A stretch of DNA of 32,908 bases from Streptomyces sp. F63 (lineage in GTDB: Bacteria > Actinomycetota > Actinomycetes > Streptomycetales > Streptomycetaceae): contig NZ_JAGPXX010000037.1 of assembly GCF_018070345.1 (NCBI RefSeq), positions 23,988-56,895 of the forward strand, in the 5' to 3' direction. Of the stretch, positions 1 to 6,960 are shown piece after piece. Every line of letters begins with the position of its first letter. Position 1 is the stretch's first letter. The notes under the pieces were generated by a model, which was not told the DNA's origin, ran no database searches, and saw only the letters and a list, made by a program, of their open reading frames with translations. The position numbers and the translations under genes were made by a program.

Positions 1-63
1 GCCGGGCGCGGCCAAGGGCCGGGCGCGGCCAAGGGCCGGGCGCGGCCAAGGGCCGGGCGCGGC
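1..63. repeat. 17-bp tandem repeat at window edge
   Basis: Three perfect head-to-tail copies of a 17-bp unit (gccgggcgcggccaagg) fill positions 1-51, and a fourth copy starts at 52 and breaks off at about 63. The array is cut by the window edge, so its true copy number is unknown. It lies about 100 bp beyond the 3' end of the glycosyltransferase gene. I see no gene in bases 1-160. Confidence 0.9.
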
Positions 64-80
64 GGCGCCGTTGGCGCCGC
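62..80. terminator. Hairpin between the repeat array and the glycosyltransferase gene
   Basis: A perfect 8-bp inverted repeat (gcggcgcc / ggcgccgc) with a 3-nt loop lies 80 bp past the stop of the minus-strand glycosyltransferase gene. There is no T-tract, which is usual for actinobacterial terminators. A terminator role is inferred from position only. Confidence 0.4.
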
Positions 81-160
81 GCCCGGCCCTCACCCATGCC
101 ACCGGGTTCGCCGAGCCCGGGGTCTCTCCCCCGCTCCCCGTCTCTCCCGCGCCGGCGGGA

Positions 161-1246
161 TCAGCGGACGGGGCCGTCCATGTGCTCCCGGTCCGCGCGG
201 CCGGTGCCGTCCGGCGGGGGCGCGCCGGGCTCCCGTGGCCGTTCGCGGCGGTGGCGCAGCAGGCCCCGCGTCCAGTGCCAGGCCGCGACCGGCGGAATCA
301 CGGCGCTGGTGAGCGCCATGGTGGTGATCTCGTCCCGGGTGCGCGGGCCGGGCAGGATCCGGGCCACGGCGAACTCCGCCGTGCCGGCCAGCCACAGCGC
401 CGCGGAGAGCGCCGCCGCGCGGGGCCGCCGCGCCGCGGCGAGGGCCAGGGCGCCGGTGCCGGCCGCCGTCACCGCGAGGTGGCGGGGCAGCCGGCCGCGC
501 GGCGCTCCCGCGCGGGCCCACCAGCCGCGGCCGTGGAGCCGGTTCATCAGGACGTCGTCGGCGTTGCCGGCCTGGGTGCGCACGGAGACCCAGCGGTCGG
601 CCGGCCGCACCGGGTGGGTGGTGCGGCGGCTGCCGATGGTCAGGGTCCACCCGGCGTCCAGGGCGCGCAGGGCCAGGTCGGCGTCCTCGCGAAAGGCGCG
701 CGGGAAGCGCTCGTCGAAGCCGCCGAGGGCTGCGAGGGCGGAGCGCCGGTAGGCCATGTCGGCGGTGATCCACTGGGAGGTGGCGAGCCCGGCCGTGTTG
801 CGCTCCCAGTCGGTGGGCGGGCGGTCCCGGGGGAGGGGGACGGTGATCCGGGCCTGGGTGCCGGCCGTCGACGGGCCGGCGGCGGCCAGGTCGGCCGCGA
901 GGTCCGTCGCCCAGCGGGGTCCGGGCAGGACGTCGTCGTCGAGGAAGACGATCCACGGTTCGGGTGCGGCCTCCCAGCCGGCGTTGCGTGCGGCGGCGGG
1001 TCCGCCCGCGCATCCGGGGAGGCTCGTCACCAGGGCCCGGAGGCGGTCCGGGACGTCCACGGCCAGGGGGGTGGGGTCGTACGGCGGCCGGTCGTCCACG
1101 AGGACGATCCGCCGGGGGGCCGGCCCGCCGGTGTCGAGGGCCGCGGCGAGGGCGCGCAGGCAGGCGCCGAGGCTGGGCCGGCCGAGGGTGGGGATGACGA
1201 CCGCGTACTCCGGGTCCCGCGGCGTTCCGTGGTCCGGGACGCTCAT
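161..1246 (-). CDS. Family 2 glycosyltransferase
   Basis: This predicted 361-residue GT-A glycosyltransferase would move a sugar from a nucleotide-sugar donor to an unknown acceptor. The fold is indicated by the N-terminal VVIPTLGRP strand, a VDDRPP segment, the FLDDDV metal/nucleotide motif near residue 100, and the GGFDERF...EDADLALR segment typical of the GT2 catalytic base region. The C-terminal third holds alanine-rich hydrophobic stretches that may touch or cross the membrane. The ATG start overlaps the TGA of the upstream carbamoyltransferase gene as ATGA, so the two are translationally coupled and probably act on the same glycan. Longer upstream in-frame starts lie inside the carbamoyltransferase gene and are rejected. 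The donor and acceptor cannot be read from the sequence. Confidence 0.88.
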   Translation of the reverse strand: MSVPDHGTPRDPEYAVVIPTLGRPSLGACLRALAAALDTGGPAPRRIVLVDDRPPYDPTPLAVDVPDRLRALVTSLPGCAGGPAAARNAGWEAAPEPWIVFLDDDVLPGPRWATDLAADLAAAGPSTAGTQARITVPLPRDRPPTDWERNTAGLATSQWITADMAYRRSALAALGGFDERFPRAFREDADLALRALDAGWTLTIGSRRTTHPVRPADRWVSVRTQAGNADDVLMNRLHGRGWWARAGAPRGRLPRHLAVTAAGTGALALAAARRPRAAALSAALWLAGTAEFAVARILPGPRTRDEITTMALTSAVIPPVAAWHWTRGLLRHRRERPREPGAPPPDGTGRADREHMDGPVR

Positions 1247-3237
1247 CGGGGCATCCCCGTGGTGCCGGTGCCGCCGCCGGGCGCGGCCTCCTCCGGGCCC
1301 GCCGCCCCCGTGACCCCCGTTCCGGTGGCGCCCGTTCCGGTGGCGCCCGTTCCGGTGGCGCCCGCCCCGGTGATTCCGGCCCCGGCGACGCCCGCCCCCG
1401 CGGCTCCCGTTCCGGTGGCGCTGCCCACCGGTGCGGCACCGCGGCCGGACACCGGTTCGCGGACCGGGGCCGGCCGGGCCGGCCGGGCCGACACACCGTC
1501 CGGTGTGCCGTAGGAGGGGACGGAGCCCGCGGCCGCGAAGCCCTCCGCGTCCGTCGCGGACAGCGGTTCGGCGGCGGACGCCGCGTCCGGATGCCCGCCG
1601 GCGAAGAACGTGCCCCGGCGCACCACGAAGGGGCCGATGGCGAGCAGGTCGACCGGGGAGGAGCCGAAGCACTCCAGCGCGTCGCGCGGGTCGTCCACCA
1701 TGGGCCGGCCGGCCGTGTTGAGGCTGGTGTTGACGACGACGGGCAGTCCGGTCCGCCGTTCGAAGGAGCCCAGCATCCGGGCGACCAGGGGTTCGCCCAC
1801 CGGGTCGACGGTCTGGATGCGGGCGGTTCCGTCCACGTGCACCACGGCCGGGATGCGGTCCCGCCACTCCTCGGCCACCTCGTGCACGAAGAGCATGTAC
1901 GGGCTGGGCATCGGCCCGTCGAAGATCTCGGGGGCGCGGTCGGCGAGAACCATCGGCGCCACCGGGCGGAACTGCTCGCGGCCCTTGACGTCGTTCAGCC
2001 GCTCCAGATTCCCGGAACGGCCCGGGTGCGCCAGCAGCGAGCGGTGCCCGAGGGCCCGCGGCCCGTACTCCGAGCGCCCCTGGAACCAGGCGACGATCCG
2101 GTCGTCCGCCAGTGCCTCGGCGACGGTCTCGGCGACGTCGGCGGGCCGCTCGTAAGGGACGGCGGCGGTCTTCAGCCAGCCCTCCAGTTCGGCGTCGGAC
2201 CAGCGGCGGCCGAGGTCCGCCCCGGCCAGGGGTTCGGTGCGGTCGCCGCCGCCCGCCGCGAGGTACAGCGCGCCGCCGAGGGCCGTGCCGGCGTCACCGG
2301 AGGCGGGTTGCACCCACACCCGGTCGAACGGGCCCTCGCGGGCGATGCGGGAGTTGGCCACGCAGTTGAGCGCCACGCCCCCGGCCATCGTCAGCACGGA
2401 GTCGTGCGTCCGGCCGTGCAGCCAGCGCACCAGGTCGAGCAGCGTCTCCTCCAGGCACGCCTGGGCACTGGCGGCCAGGTCGGCGTGTTCCTGCCGCCAC
2501 GCCTCGCCCGGGCGGAGCGGGGAGCTCAGCTCCTCCCAGGGCACGCCGGCGGCGTGGAAGCCGCCGTCGCCGGTGGCGTACACGTACTTCCGCAGCTCGC
2601 CGAGCATGCGCGGGGTTCCGTACGAGGCGAGGGCCATCACCTTGTACTCGTCGGAGGAGCGCAGAAAGCCCAGATGCTCCGTCAGTTCCTCGTAGACCAG
2701 GCCGAGCGAGTGCGGCAGCTCCTGCCCGTACAGCGGCTCGATGCGGTCGCCGGTGCGCCGCCCGGCCAGGTGCGAGGTGGCCTCGCCGCGTCCGTCGAGG
2801 ACGAGGACGGAGGAGGTCTCGGCGCCCGGTGCGGCCAGCGCGCCGGAGGCGGCGTGCGCCATGTGGTGCGGGACGAACCGCACCTTCTCCGGGTCGAGTC
2901 CGGGCAGCGCGGTCCGCAGGAAGCCGGGCGCCTCGCGGGCGTAGGCGAGCCGCAGGTGGTCCCAGGGGTCGTCCAGGCCCATCGCGTCCGCGGGCCGGGC
3001 GAGCCCGGGGTCGAAGGAGTACGCGACCGCGTCCAGGTCCTGGGGGCGCAGGCCGGCCTCGGCCAGGCACCAGGCGGCGGCCTTCTCCGGAAGCTCCCAG
3101 GCGGAGAAGGGCACGGGCCGCTTGCCGTGCTTGCGCCGCGAGAAGCGTTCCTCCTCGGCGGCGGCGACGGTGTGTCCGTCGATGACGAGCGCCGCGGCGG
3201 GGTCGTGGAAGAGAGCGTTGATTCCGAGGATGCGCAT
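1243..3237 (-). CDS. NodU/CmcH-family carbamoyltransferase with repetitive C-terminal tail
   Basis: This 664-residue protein should transfer a carbamoyl group from carbamoyl phosphate, through carbamoyl-adenylate, to a hydroxyl of a sugar or natural product. The N-terminal Kae1-like domain starts MRILGIN, carries the HHMAH metal motif at residues 124-128, a DGRGE segment near 148-152 and GGVALNC near 286-292. The C-terminal YrdC-like domain carries FQGRSEYGPRALGHRS near 385-400 and VVNTSLNTAGRP near 501-512. Family homology ends near residue 547. The last ~115 residues are low-complexity Ala/Gly/Thr/Pro with pentapeptide ATGTG repeats at 627-641, unusual for the family. The TGA overlaps the ATG of the glycosyltransferase gene. 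The partner genes suggest the acceptor is a sugar rather than an antibiotic, but this is inference. Confidence 0.92.
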   Translation of the reverse strand: MRILGINALFHDPAAALVIDGHTVAAAEEERFSRRKHGKRPVPFSAWELPEKAAAWCLAEAGLRPQDLDAVAYSFDPGLARPADAMGLDDPWDHLRLAYAREAPGFLRTALPGLDPEKVRFVPHHMAHAASGALAAPGAETSSVLVLDGRGEATSHLAGRRTGDRIEPLYGQELPHSLGLVYEELTEHLGFLRSSDEYKVMALASYGTPRMLGELRKYVYATGDGGFHAAGVPWEELSSPLRPGEAWRQEHADLAASAQACLEETLLDLVRWLHGRTHDSVLTMAGGVALNCVANSRIAREGPFDRVWVQPASGDAGTALGGALYLAAGGGDRTEPLAGADLGRRWSDAELEGWLKTAAVPYERPADVAETVAEALADDRIVAWFQGRSEYGPRALGHRSLLAHPGRSGNLERLNDVKGREQFRPVAPMVLADRAPEIFDGPMPSPYMLFVHEVAEEWRDRIPAVVHVDGTARIQTVDPVGEPLVARMLGSFERRTGLPVVVNTSLNTAGRPMVDDPRDALECFGSSPVDLLAIGPFVVRRGTFFAGGHPDAASAAEPLSATDAEGFAAAGSVPSYGTPDGVSARPARPAPVREPVSGRGAAPVGSATGTGAAGAGVAGAGITGAGATGTGATGTGATGTGVTGAAGPEEAAPGGGTGTTGMPR
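1316..1420 (-). repeat. In-frame 15-bp repeats in the carbamoyltransferase tail
   Basis: Three perfect tandem copies of cccgttccggtggcg (plus-strand reading) occupy 1316-1360, decayed copies follow, and another perfect copy is at 1406-1420. Each unit encodes the pentapeptide ATGTG on the minus strand. Copy-number change would alter tail length without shifting the frame. Confidence 0.9.
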
Positions 3238-3345
3238 GGGTCTCCGCTCTTTCGGCGGCCGGAGCCGCGAAGGTCTCGGTGGGCAGGGAGGAAGGGGCCG
3301 GGGCCCGCCGCCGGCGGCCGCGGGCCCGGTGCCGCCGCGCCGCGC

Positions 3346-4464
3346 TCAGGCGGCCGCCGCCCCGGAGTGCTCCCGGTACCAGGCGATGGTGCGGGCCAGC
3401 CCCTCCCCGGCGTCGACGAGCGGTGCCCACTGGAGCTTGCCGCGGGCCAGGGTGATGTCCGGGCAGCGCACGGCCGGGTCGTCCGTCGGCCGTTCGACGA
3501 AGCGGACGGTGGACGGGGAACCGGTGAGGTCGATGACCTTGTGCGCCAGGTCGAGCATGGTGATCTCGTCCGGGTTGCCGAGGTTGACGGGCCCGAGGAG
3601 GTCCGAGGCGGCCAGGGCGAGGACGCCCCGGACGGTGTCGTCGACGTAGGCGAGGGAGCGGGTCTGCCGCCCGTCACCGGTGACGGTCAGCGGTTCGCCC
3701 GCCAGCGCCTGCCGGATGAAGGTGGGCACGGCGCGCCCGTCGTGGCCGCGCATCCGCGGGCCGTAGGTGTTGAAGAGCCGGACGATGCCGGCGTCCGTGC
3801 CGCGGGCCGCGGCCTCCGCGGTGGTCAGCGCCTCACCGAAGCGCTTCGCCTCGTCGTAGACGCTGCGCGGGCCGACCGGGTTGACGTTGCCCCAGTAGCG
3901 CTCGCTCTGCGGATGCTGCAGCGGGTCGCCGTAGACCTCGGAGGTGGAGGCGAGGACGAAGCGGGCGCCCCGCTCGCGGGCGAGCGCCAGCGCGTTGCGG
4001 GTGCCGAGGCTGCCGGTGTCCAGGGTGTGCAGGGGCAGCCGCAGATAGTCGGCGGGCGACGCGGGGGACGCGAAGTGCAGGACGAGGTCCACCGGTGCGG
4101 GGACGTGCCCGGCGAACGGTTCGCCGACGTCGGCCCGCAGCAGCGTGAAACCGGGGTGGTCCCGCAGGTGCGCGATGTTCCCGGGCGTGCCGGTGGAGAA
4201 GTCGTCCACGCAGGTGACGGCTGTTCCCTCCGCGAGGAGGGCCGTGCACAGATGGGAGCCGACGAAGCCGGCTCCGCCGGTGACGACGGCGTGGTCCCAG
4301 CGGCGGGCGCCGTCGCCCGGCGCCCCGGCCGCGGCCGGCTCCGCGCGCCGCGCCGCGGCCGTGTCCGTGACCGCCGCGGCCGTGTCCGTGACCGGCCCGG
4401 CGGCTCCGGCGGGCCCCGCGGGCCCGCCGGCTCCGGGTATCGCTGCCTTCTCGGCGGCGTCCAT
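3346..4464 (-). CDS. NAD-dependent epimerase/dehydratase, UDP-glucuronate decarboxylase-like
   Basis: A 372-residue extended short-chain dehydrogenase. After a ~57-residue Ala/Gly/Pro-rich leader comes the NAD-binding motif TGGAGFVGSH, then VDDFSTG, the STSEVYGDP segment with the Glu used by UDP-xylose synthases, YWGNVNPVGPRS and the catalytic YDEAK, followed by RLFNTYGPRM and TGDGRQTRS. This combination is characteristic of UDP-glucuronate decarboxylase (UDP-xylose synthase) and its closest relatives, so the likely product is a pentose nucleotide sugar; a related dehydratase or epimerase activity cannot be excluded. The ATG at 4464 is chosen because AAAGGAG lies about 8-10 nt before it. An alternative GTG at 4497 overlaps the stop of the upstream DUF2795 gene. 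It lies 29 bp after that gene and 108 bp before the carbamoyltransferase gene. Confidence 0.88.
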   Translation of the reverse strand: MDAAEKAAIPGAGGPAGPAGAAGPVTDTAAAVTDTAAARRAEPAAAGAPGDGARRWDHAVVTGGAGFVGSHLCTALLAEGTAVTCVDDFSTGTPGNIAHLRDHPGFTLLRADVGEPFAGHVPAPVDLVLHFASPASPADYLRLPLHTLDTGSLGTRNALALARERGARFVLASTSEVYGDPLQHPQSERYWGNVNPVGPRSVYDEAKRFGEALTTAEAAARGTDAGIVRLFNTYGPRMRGHDGRAVPTFIRQALAGEPLTVTGDGRQTRSLAYVDDTVRGVLALAASDLLGPVNLGNPDEITMLDLAHKVIDLTGSPSTVRFVERPTDDPAVRCPDITLARGKLQWAPLVDAGEGLARTIAWYREHSGAAAA

Positions 4465-4493
4465 GGGAAGCTCTCCTTTCCGCACCGGCCGGT

Positions 4494-4691
4494 TCACTGC
4501 TCCTGGGCCACGGCCTTCTCGACCTGGTCGGGGCCGGTGAACTTCTTCTGGCCGAGGCTCTGGATCTTCTCGACGACCTTGCGGTCCGCCCCGTTGCTCT
4601 CGGCCAGCGAGGCGAGGGACTTCCGGTCCGCCGGGTAGTCGGCGCCCTTGAGAGCCTTCTGCAGTTCGATCGGGTTGATCTTCTCGGCCAT
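4494..4691 (-). CDS. DUF2795 family small protein
   Basis: A 65-residue soluble protein of the DUF2795 family, recognised from the NPIELQKALKGADYPADRK opening followed by a small alpha-helical repeat-like segment (SLASLAESNGADRKVVEKI) and a charged end. The function of the family is unknown; such proteins are common and often multicopy in actinobacteria. The start is firm: AGGAGGAGAC immediately precedes the ATG. It is the first gene after a SigB-type promoter match and lies 29 bp before the epimerase gene, so it probably leads the sugar-modification operon. No signal peptide or membrane segment is visible. Confidence 0.88.
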   Translation of the reverse strand: MAEKINPIELQKALKGADYPADRKSLASLAESNGADRKVVEKIQSLGQKKFTGPDQVEKAVAQEQ

Positions 4692-4747
4692 GTCTCCTCC
4701 TGGTGGTACGGAGTGCGCGGCGTCACGGTGACGGCCGTCCGTCCGCA

Positions 4748-4772
4748 GTACCCGGACCGGACCGGGCCAATC
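4748..4772 (-). promoter_or_regulatory. SigB-type promoter before the DUF2795 operon
   Basis: Reading the minus strand, GATT (4772-4769), a 15-nt spacer and GGGTAC (4753-4748) match the GNNT-N14-16-GGGTAY pattern of Streptomyces SigB-type promoters at every specified base. It sits in the 89-bp gap between the metallophosphoesterase stop and the DUF2795 ATG, leaving a leader of roughly 50 nt with an intact ribosome site. The expected transcript would cover DUF2795, epimerase, carbamoyltransferase and glycosyltransferase genes. Confidence 0.6.
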
Positions 4773-4780
4773 AGCGGCCC

Positions 4781-5566
4781 TCAGGACATGCCCCGGTCGG
4801 CGTAAGCCGGCCGTCCCTCTTCCCCGGCTGCTCCGGCTCCCGCGTCGCACGCCAGGTGGTAGACGCCGAACGCCCGCCGGATGACGGGCTGGGCGACGTT
4901 GCGCACCGGCACGCCGCCGCCCGTCATGCCGTGCTCGGTGCCCAGATGCGCGTGGCCGTGCACGGCCAGGTCGGCCCCGGCACCGTCGATGGCCTCGGCG
5001 AGCTGGTAGCTGCCGAGGAACGGGTAGATCTCCTCGGGCTCCCCGGCGAGCGTGTCGCGCACGGGTGCGAAGTGGGTGAGCGCGATGCGCAGCAGGCACT
5101 CCTGCCCGGCCAGGTCCTCCAGTTCCCTGCGCAGGCTGTCGGCGCTGAGCCGGGTGGAGCGGACGAACGCCTTCATCTCCGGTTCGCCGAACTCCCCCGC
5201 GCTGCGCCCCGCGAAGCCGCCGCAGAAGCCTTTCACGCCCGCGATCCCGACGGGTGTGCCGTCCACGCGGAGCACCGTGCTGCCGCCCTCGAGCACGGTC
5301 GCGCCGGCGGAGCGGAGGATGTCCGCGACCTCCTCCGGCCGGTCGTCCTGATAGTCGTGGTTGCCGAGGACGGCGACGACCGGTACGGCCAGCCCGCTGA
5401 TCTCCTCCGCGACGACGCGGGCCTCCTCCGGGGTGCCGTGCCGGGTGAGGTCACCGGCGAGCAGGAAGAGGTCGGCGCGGTCGCCGAGGGTGGCGAAGGC
5501 CGGGCGGAGCAGTCCGCGGCTGTCCGGTGCCATGTGGATGTCGCCCACGGCCGCGACGCGGATCAC
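4781..5566 (-). CDS. Calcineurin-like metallophosphoesterase
   Basis: A 261-residue cytoplasmic metal-dependent phosphoesterase. All family metal-ligand motifs are present in order: GDIH (D9, H11), AGDLTRHG (D39), GNHD (69-71), LTHFAP and HGHAH. The substrate cannot be told from sequence; the family includes nucleases, phosphodiesterases and protein phosphatases. Translation begins at a GTG whose bases overlap the TGA of the BON-domain gene (GTGA), so it is coupled to that gene and to the nucleotidyltransferase before it. Pairing with a nucleotidyltransferase leaves open that the two add and remove nucleotides from a common target, but nothing here proves it. Confidence 0.9.
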   Translation of the reverse strand: MIRVAAVGDIHMAPDSRGLLRPAFATLGDRADLFLLAGDLTRHGTPEEARVVAEEISGLAVPVVAVLGNHDYQDDRPEEVADILRSAGATVLEGGSTVLRVDGTPVGIAGVKGFCGGFAGRSAGEFGEPEMKAFVRSTRLSADSLRRELEDLAGQECLLRIALTHFAPVRDTLAGEPEEIYPFLGSYQLAEAIDGAGADLAVHGHAHLGTEHGMTGGGVPVRNVAQPVIRRAFGVYHLACDAGAGAAGEEGRPAYADRGMS

Positions 5567-5862
5567 GACAGTTCCTCCGGGCGGCCGGGCGCGCTGTGGT
5601 CGGTCAGCCCGATGTCGCTGCGGACCGGGACGTCGGGCAGGACCTCCGCGACGATGCGCAGGATCTCCTCGCGGTGGGCGGCCGAGGGCACCGTGCCGGT
5701 CAGCAGCAGGCTGCCGCCGCGGATCTCCAGGCGGATGCCCATGTCGCCGCTGCCCTCCCGGGCCAGCCGTTCCTGGAGGTGGGCGAGCCGGTACTCCGTG
5801 GTCGCGGTGCCACCGGATGCCCGGTCGCCTCCGGCGCCGCCGCGCGCGTGGTGGTGTGTCAT
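5563..5862 (-). CDS. BON-domain protein
   Basis: A 99-residue protein. After a ~20-residue His/Gly/Ala-rich lead it has one BON-like segment: a helix (EYRLAHLQERLA), a strand with GIRLEIRGGSLLLTGTV, and a second helix (HREEILRIVAEVLPDVPVRSDIGL). BON domains usually bind membranes or phospholipid, often in osmotic-shock proteins such as OsmY, but this one has no signal peptide or membrane segment and is probably cytoplasmic. It overlaps its neighbours by 4 bp on both sides (ATGA before, GTGA after), so it is locked between the nucleotidyltransferase and the phosphoesterase. A weak GGAAGGAC ribosome site lies upstream. Confidence 0.8.
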   Translation of the reverse strand: MTHHHARGGAGGDRASGGTATTEYRLAHLQERLAREGSGDMGIRLEIRGGSLLLTGTVPSAAHREEILRIVAEVLPDVPVRSDIGLTDHSAPGRPEELS

Positions 5863-6893
5863 GCCCGGTGTCCTTCCGGCCGTTGCCGCGGGTCGCCCGG
5901 CGCCGTCGCCGCCCGCGGCGTTCCGTGCGGTGTCCCGTGTGCGGGGGCTGCGTGCCCGTGCCCGTCCCCGTGCCCGTGCCCGTCCCCGCTCGTGTCCGTG
6001 CCCCCGGCCGCGGCCGGGGCCGCCGGGCCGGGGGTGCCGCGCGGGGCGATGACGCGGAGACGTTCGAGGAGGTAGAGGAAGGCGTCGGGCATGGGGGCGT
6101 CCCCGCAGACGCGCCGCACCCGGGCCCAGTCGATCTTCTCCCGCAGGGTGCGGGCCAGCGGCAGCACCCCGCTGAAGTCGCAGTGGTGTTCGGAGAGGGC
6201 GTTGAGCAGACCGATGAGCAGGTCCGTCGGTGCCAGAACGGGCATCACGACCGAGTCCACCGGCAGGATCTCGGCGCGGTCCAGAAGCTCCCCGGTCACC
6301 GGCAGTTGCTTGAGTTCGTAGATGAGATCGACGTCCTGTCCCCGGCAGCGGGCCTTGAACAGCCAGTCCTCGGGCGGGTCGTAGACGGGGAGACCGGCCT
6401 TCCGCAGGGTGCCCGCGACCGCTTCGGCGTCCTCGGGGAGCACACAGAAGTCGGCGTCGTGTTCGAGCCGGGCCATGTTGCCGTGCGCGTACGCGGCCAC
6501 ACCGCCGGCCAGGGCGAAGGGGTGCCCGGCCGCCTTGAGCAGCCCGGCCACGTGCTTGGTGGCGTCCAGGATCGCCTGCATGCGGTCGGGGGGCGGCGCC
6601 TCGTGGCCGCGCGACTCCCCGTACGCGTGGAGGTGGCCGTACGGACCGCCGTCCCCCGGCGGGCCGGCGCCGGGCCCGCACGGTGTGCCGTGGCCGCCGT
6701 GCCCCGAGGGGTCGCCGCCGCCCGGCAGCGGTCCGCTCCACGGCGGCCCGCCGGGACCGGCCCGCGCCCCCTCCGGCCCGGGCGCGGCGGGTGCCGCCGG
6801 GGCCACCGGGGTCCCGGGCACGGGGCGGGGGCCGGAGGCCGTGCCGGCGCGGCCCGTGCGGAAGGCGCTCCGCGGTTTCCGGTCCACCGTCAC
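5859..6893 (-). CDS. Nucleotidyltransferase-superfamily protein with disordered, His-rich ends
   Basis: A 344-residue protein with a Pol-beta-like nucleotidyltransferase core at about 105-285. The core shows the ALAGGVAAYAHG motif near 127-138 followed by LEHDAD (D146, D148), the metal-binding Asp pair, and later QDVDLIYEL, a probable third acidic strand. The first ~100 residues are Gly/Pro-rich and probably disordered. The C-terminal tail has a HGHGDGHGHA-type stretch near 303-322. Related stand-alone enzymes include AbiEii-like toxins and antibiotic-modifying enzymes, so the target (tRNA, protein or small molecule) is open. The GTG start at 6893 follows GAGGAG; a start at the ATG at 6581 would give only the folded core but has no ribosome site. 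The end overlaps the BON gene as ATGA. Confidence 0.78.
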   Translation of the reverse strand: MTVDRKPRSAFRTGRAGTASGPRPVPGTPVAPAAPAAPGPEGARAGPGGPPWSGPLPGGGDPSGHGGHGTPCGPGAGPPGDGGPYGHLHAYGESRGHEAPPPDRMQAILDATKHVAGLLKAAGHPFALAGGVAAYAHGNMARLEHDADFCVLPEDAEAVAGTLRKAGLPVYDPPEDWLFKARCRGQDVDLIYELKQLPVTGELLDRAEILPVDSVVMPVLAPTDLLIGLLNALSEHHCDFSGVLPLARTLREKIDWARVRRVCGDAPMPDAFLYLLERLRVIAPRGTPGPAAPAAAGGTDTSGDGHGHGDGHGHAAPAHGTPHGTPRAATAPGDPRQRPEGHRA

Positions 6894-6960
6894 TCCGCCT
6901 CTCCTCGCCCGTCGTCCCGGTTCCCGTACCGATACCGATGGCCGTCCCGGCTCGGCCGGG

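Noticed and set aside
1591..4638. A 1015-codon plus-strand open frame across the epimerase and carbamoyltransferase genes
   Set aside because: It is antisense to two genes with full family motifs, is rich in Gly/Arg/Val with no domain, and has no ribosome site. High GC removes stops from this frame.
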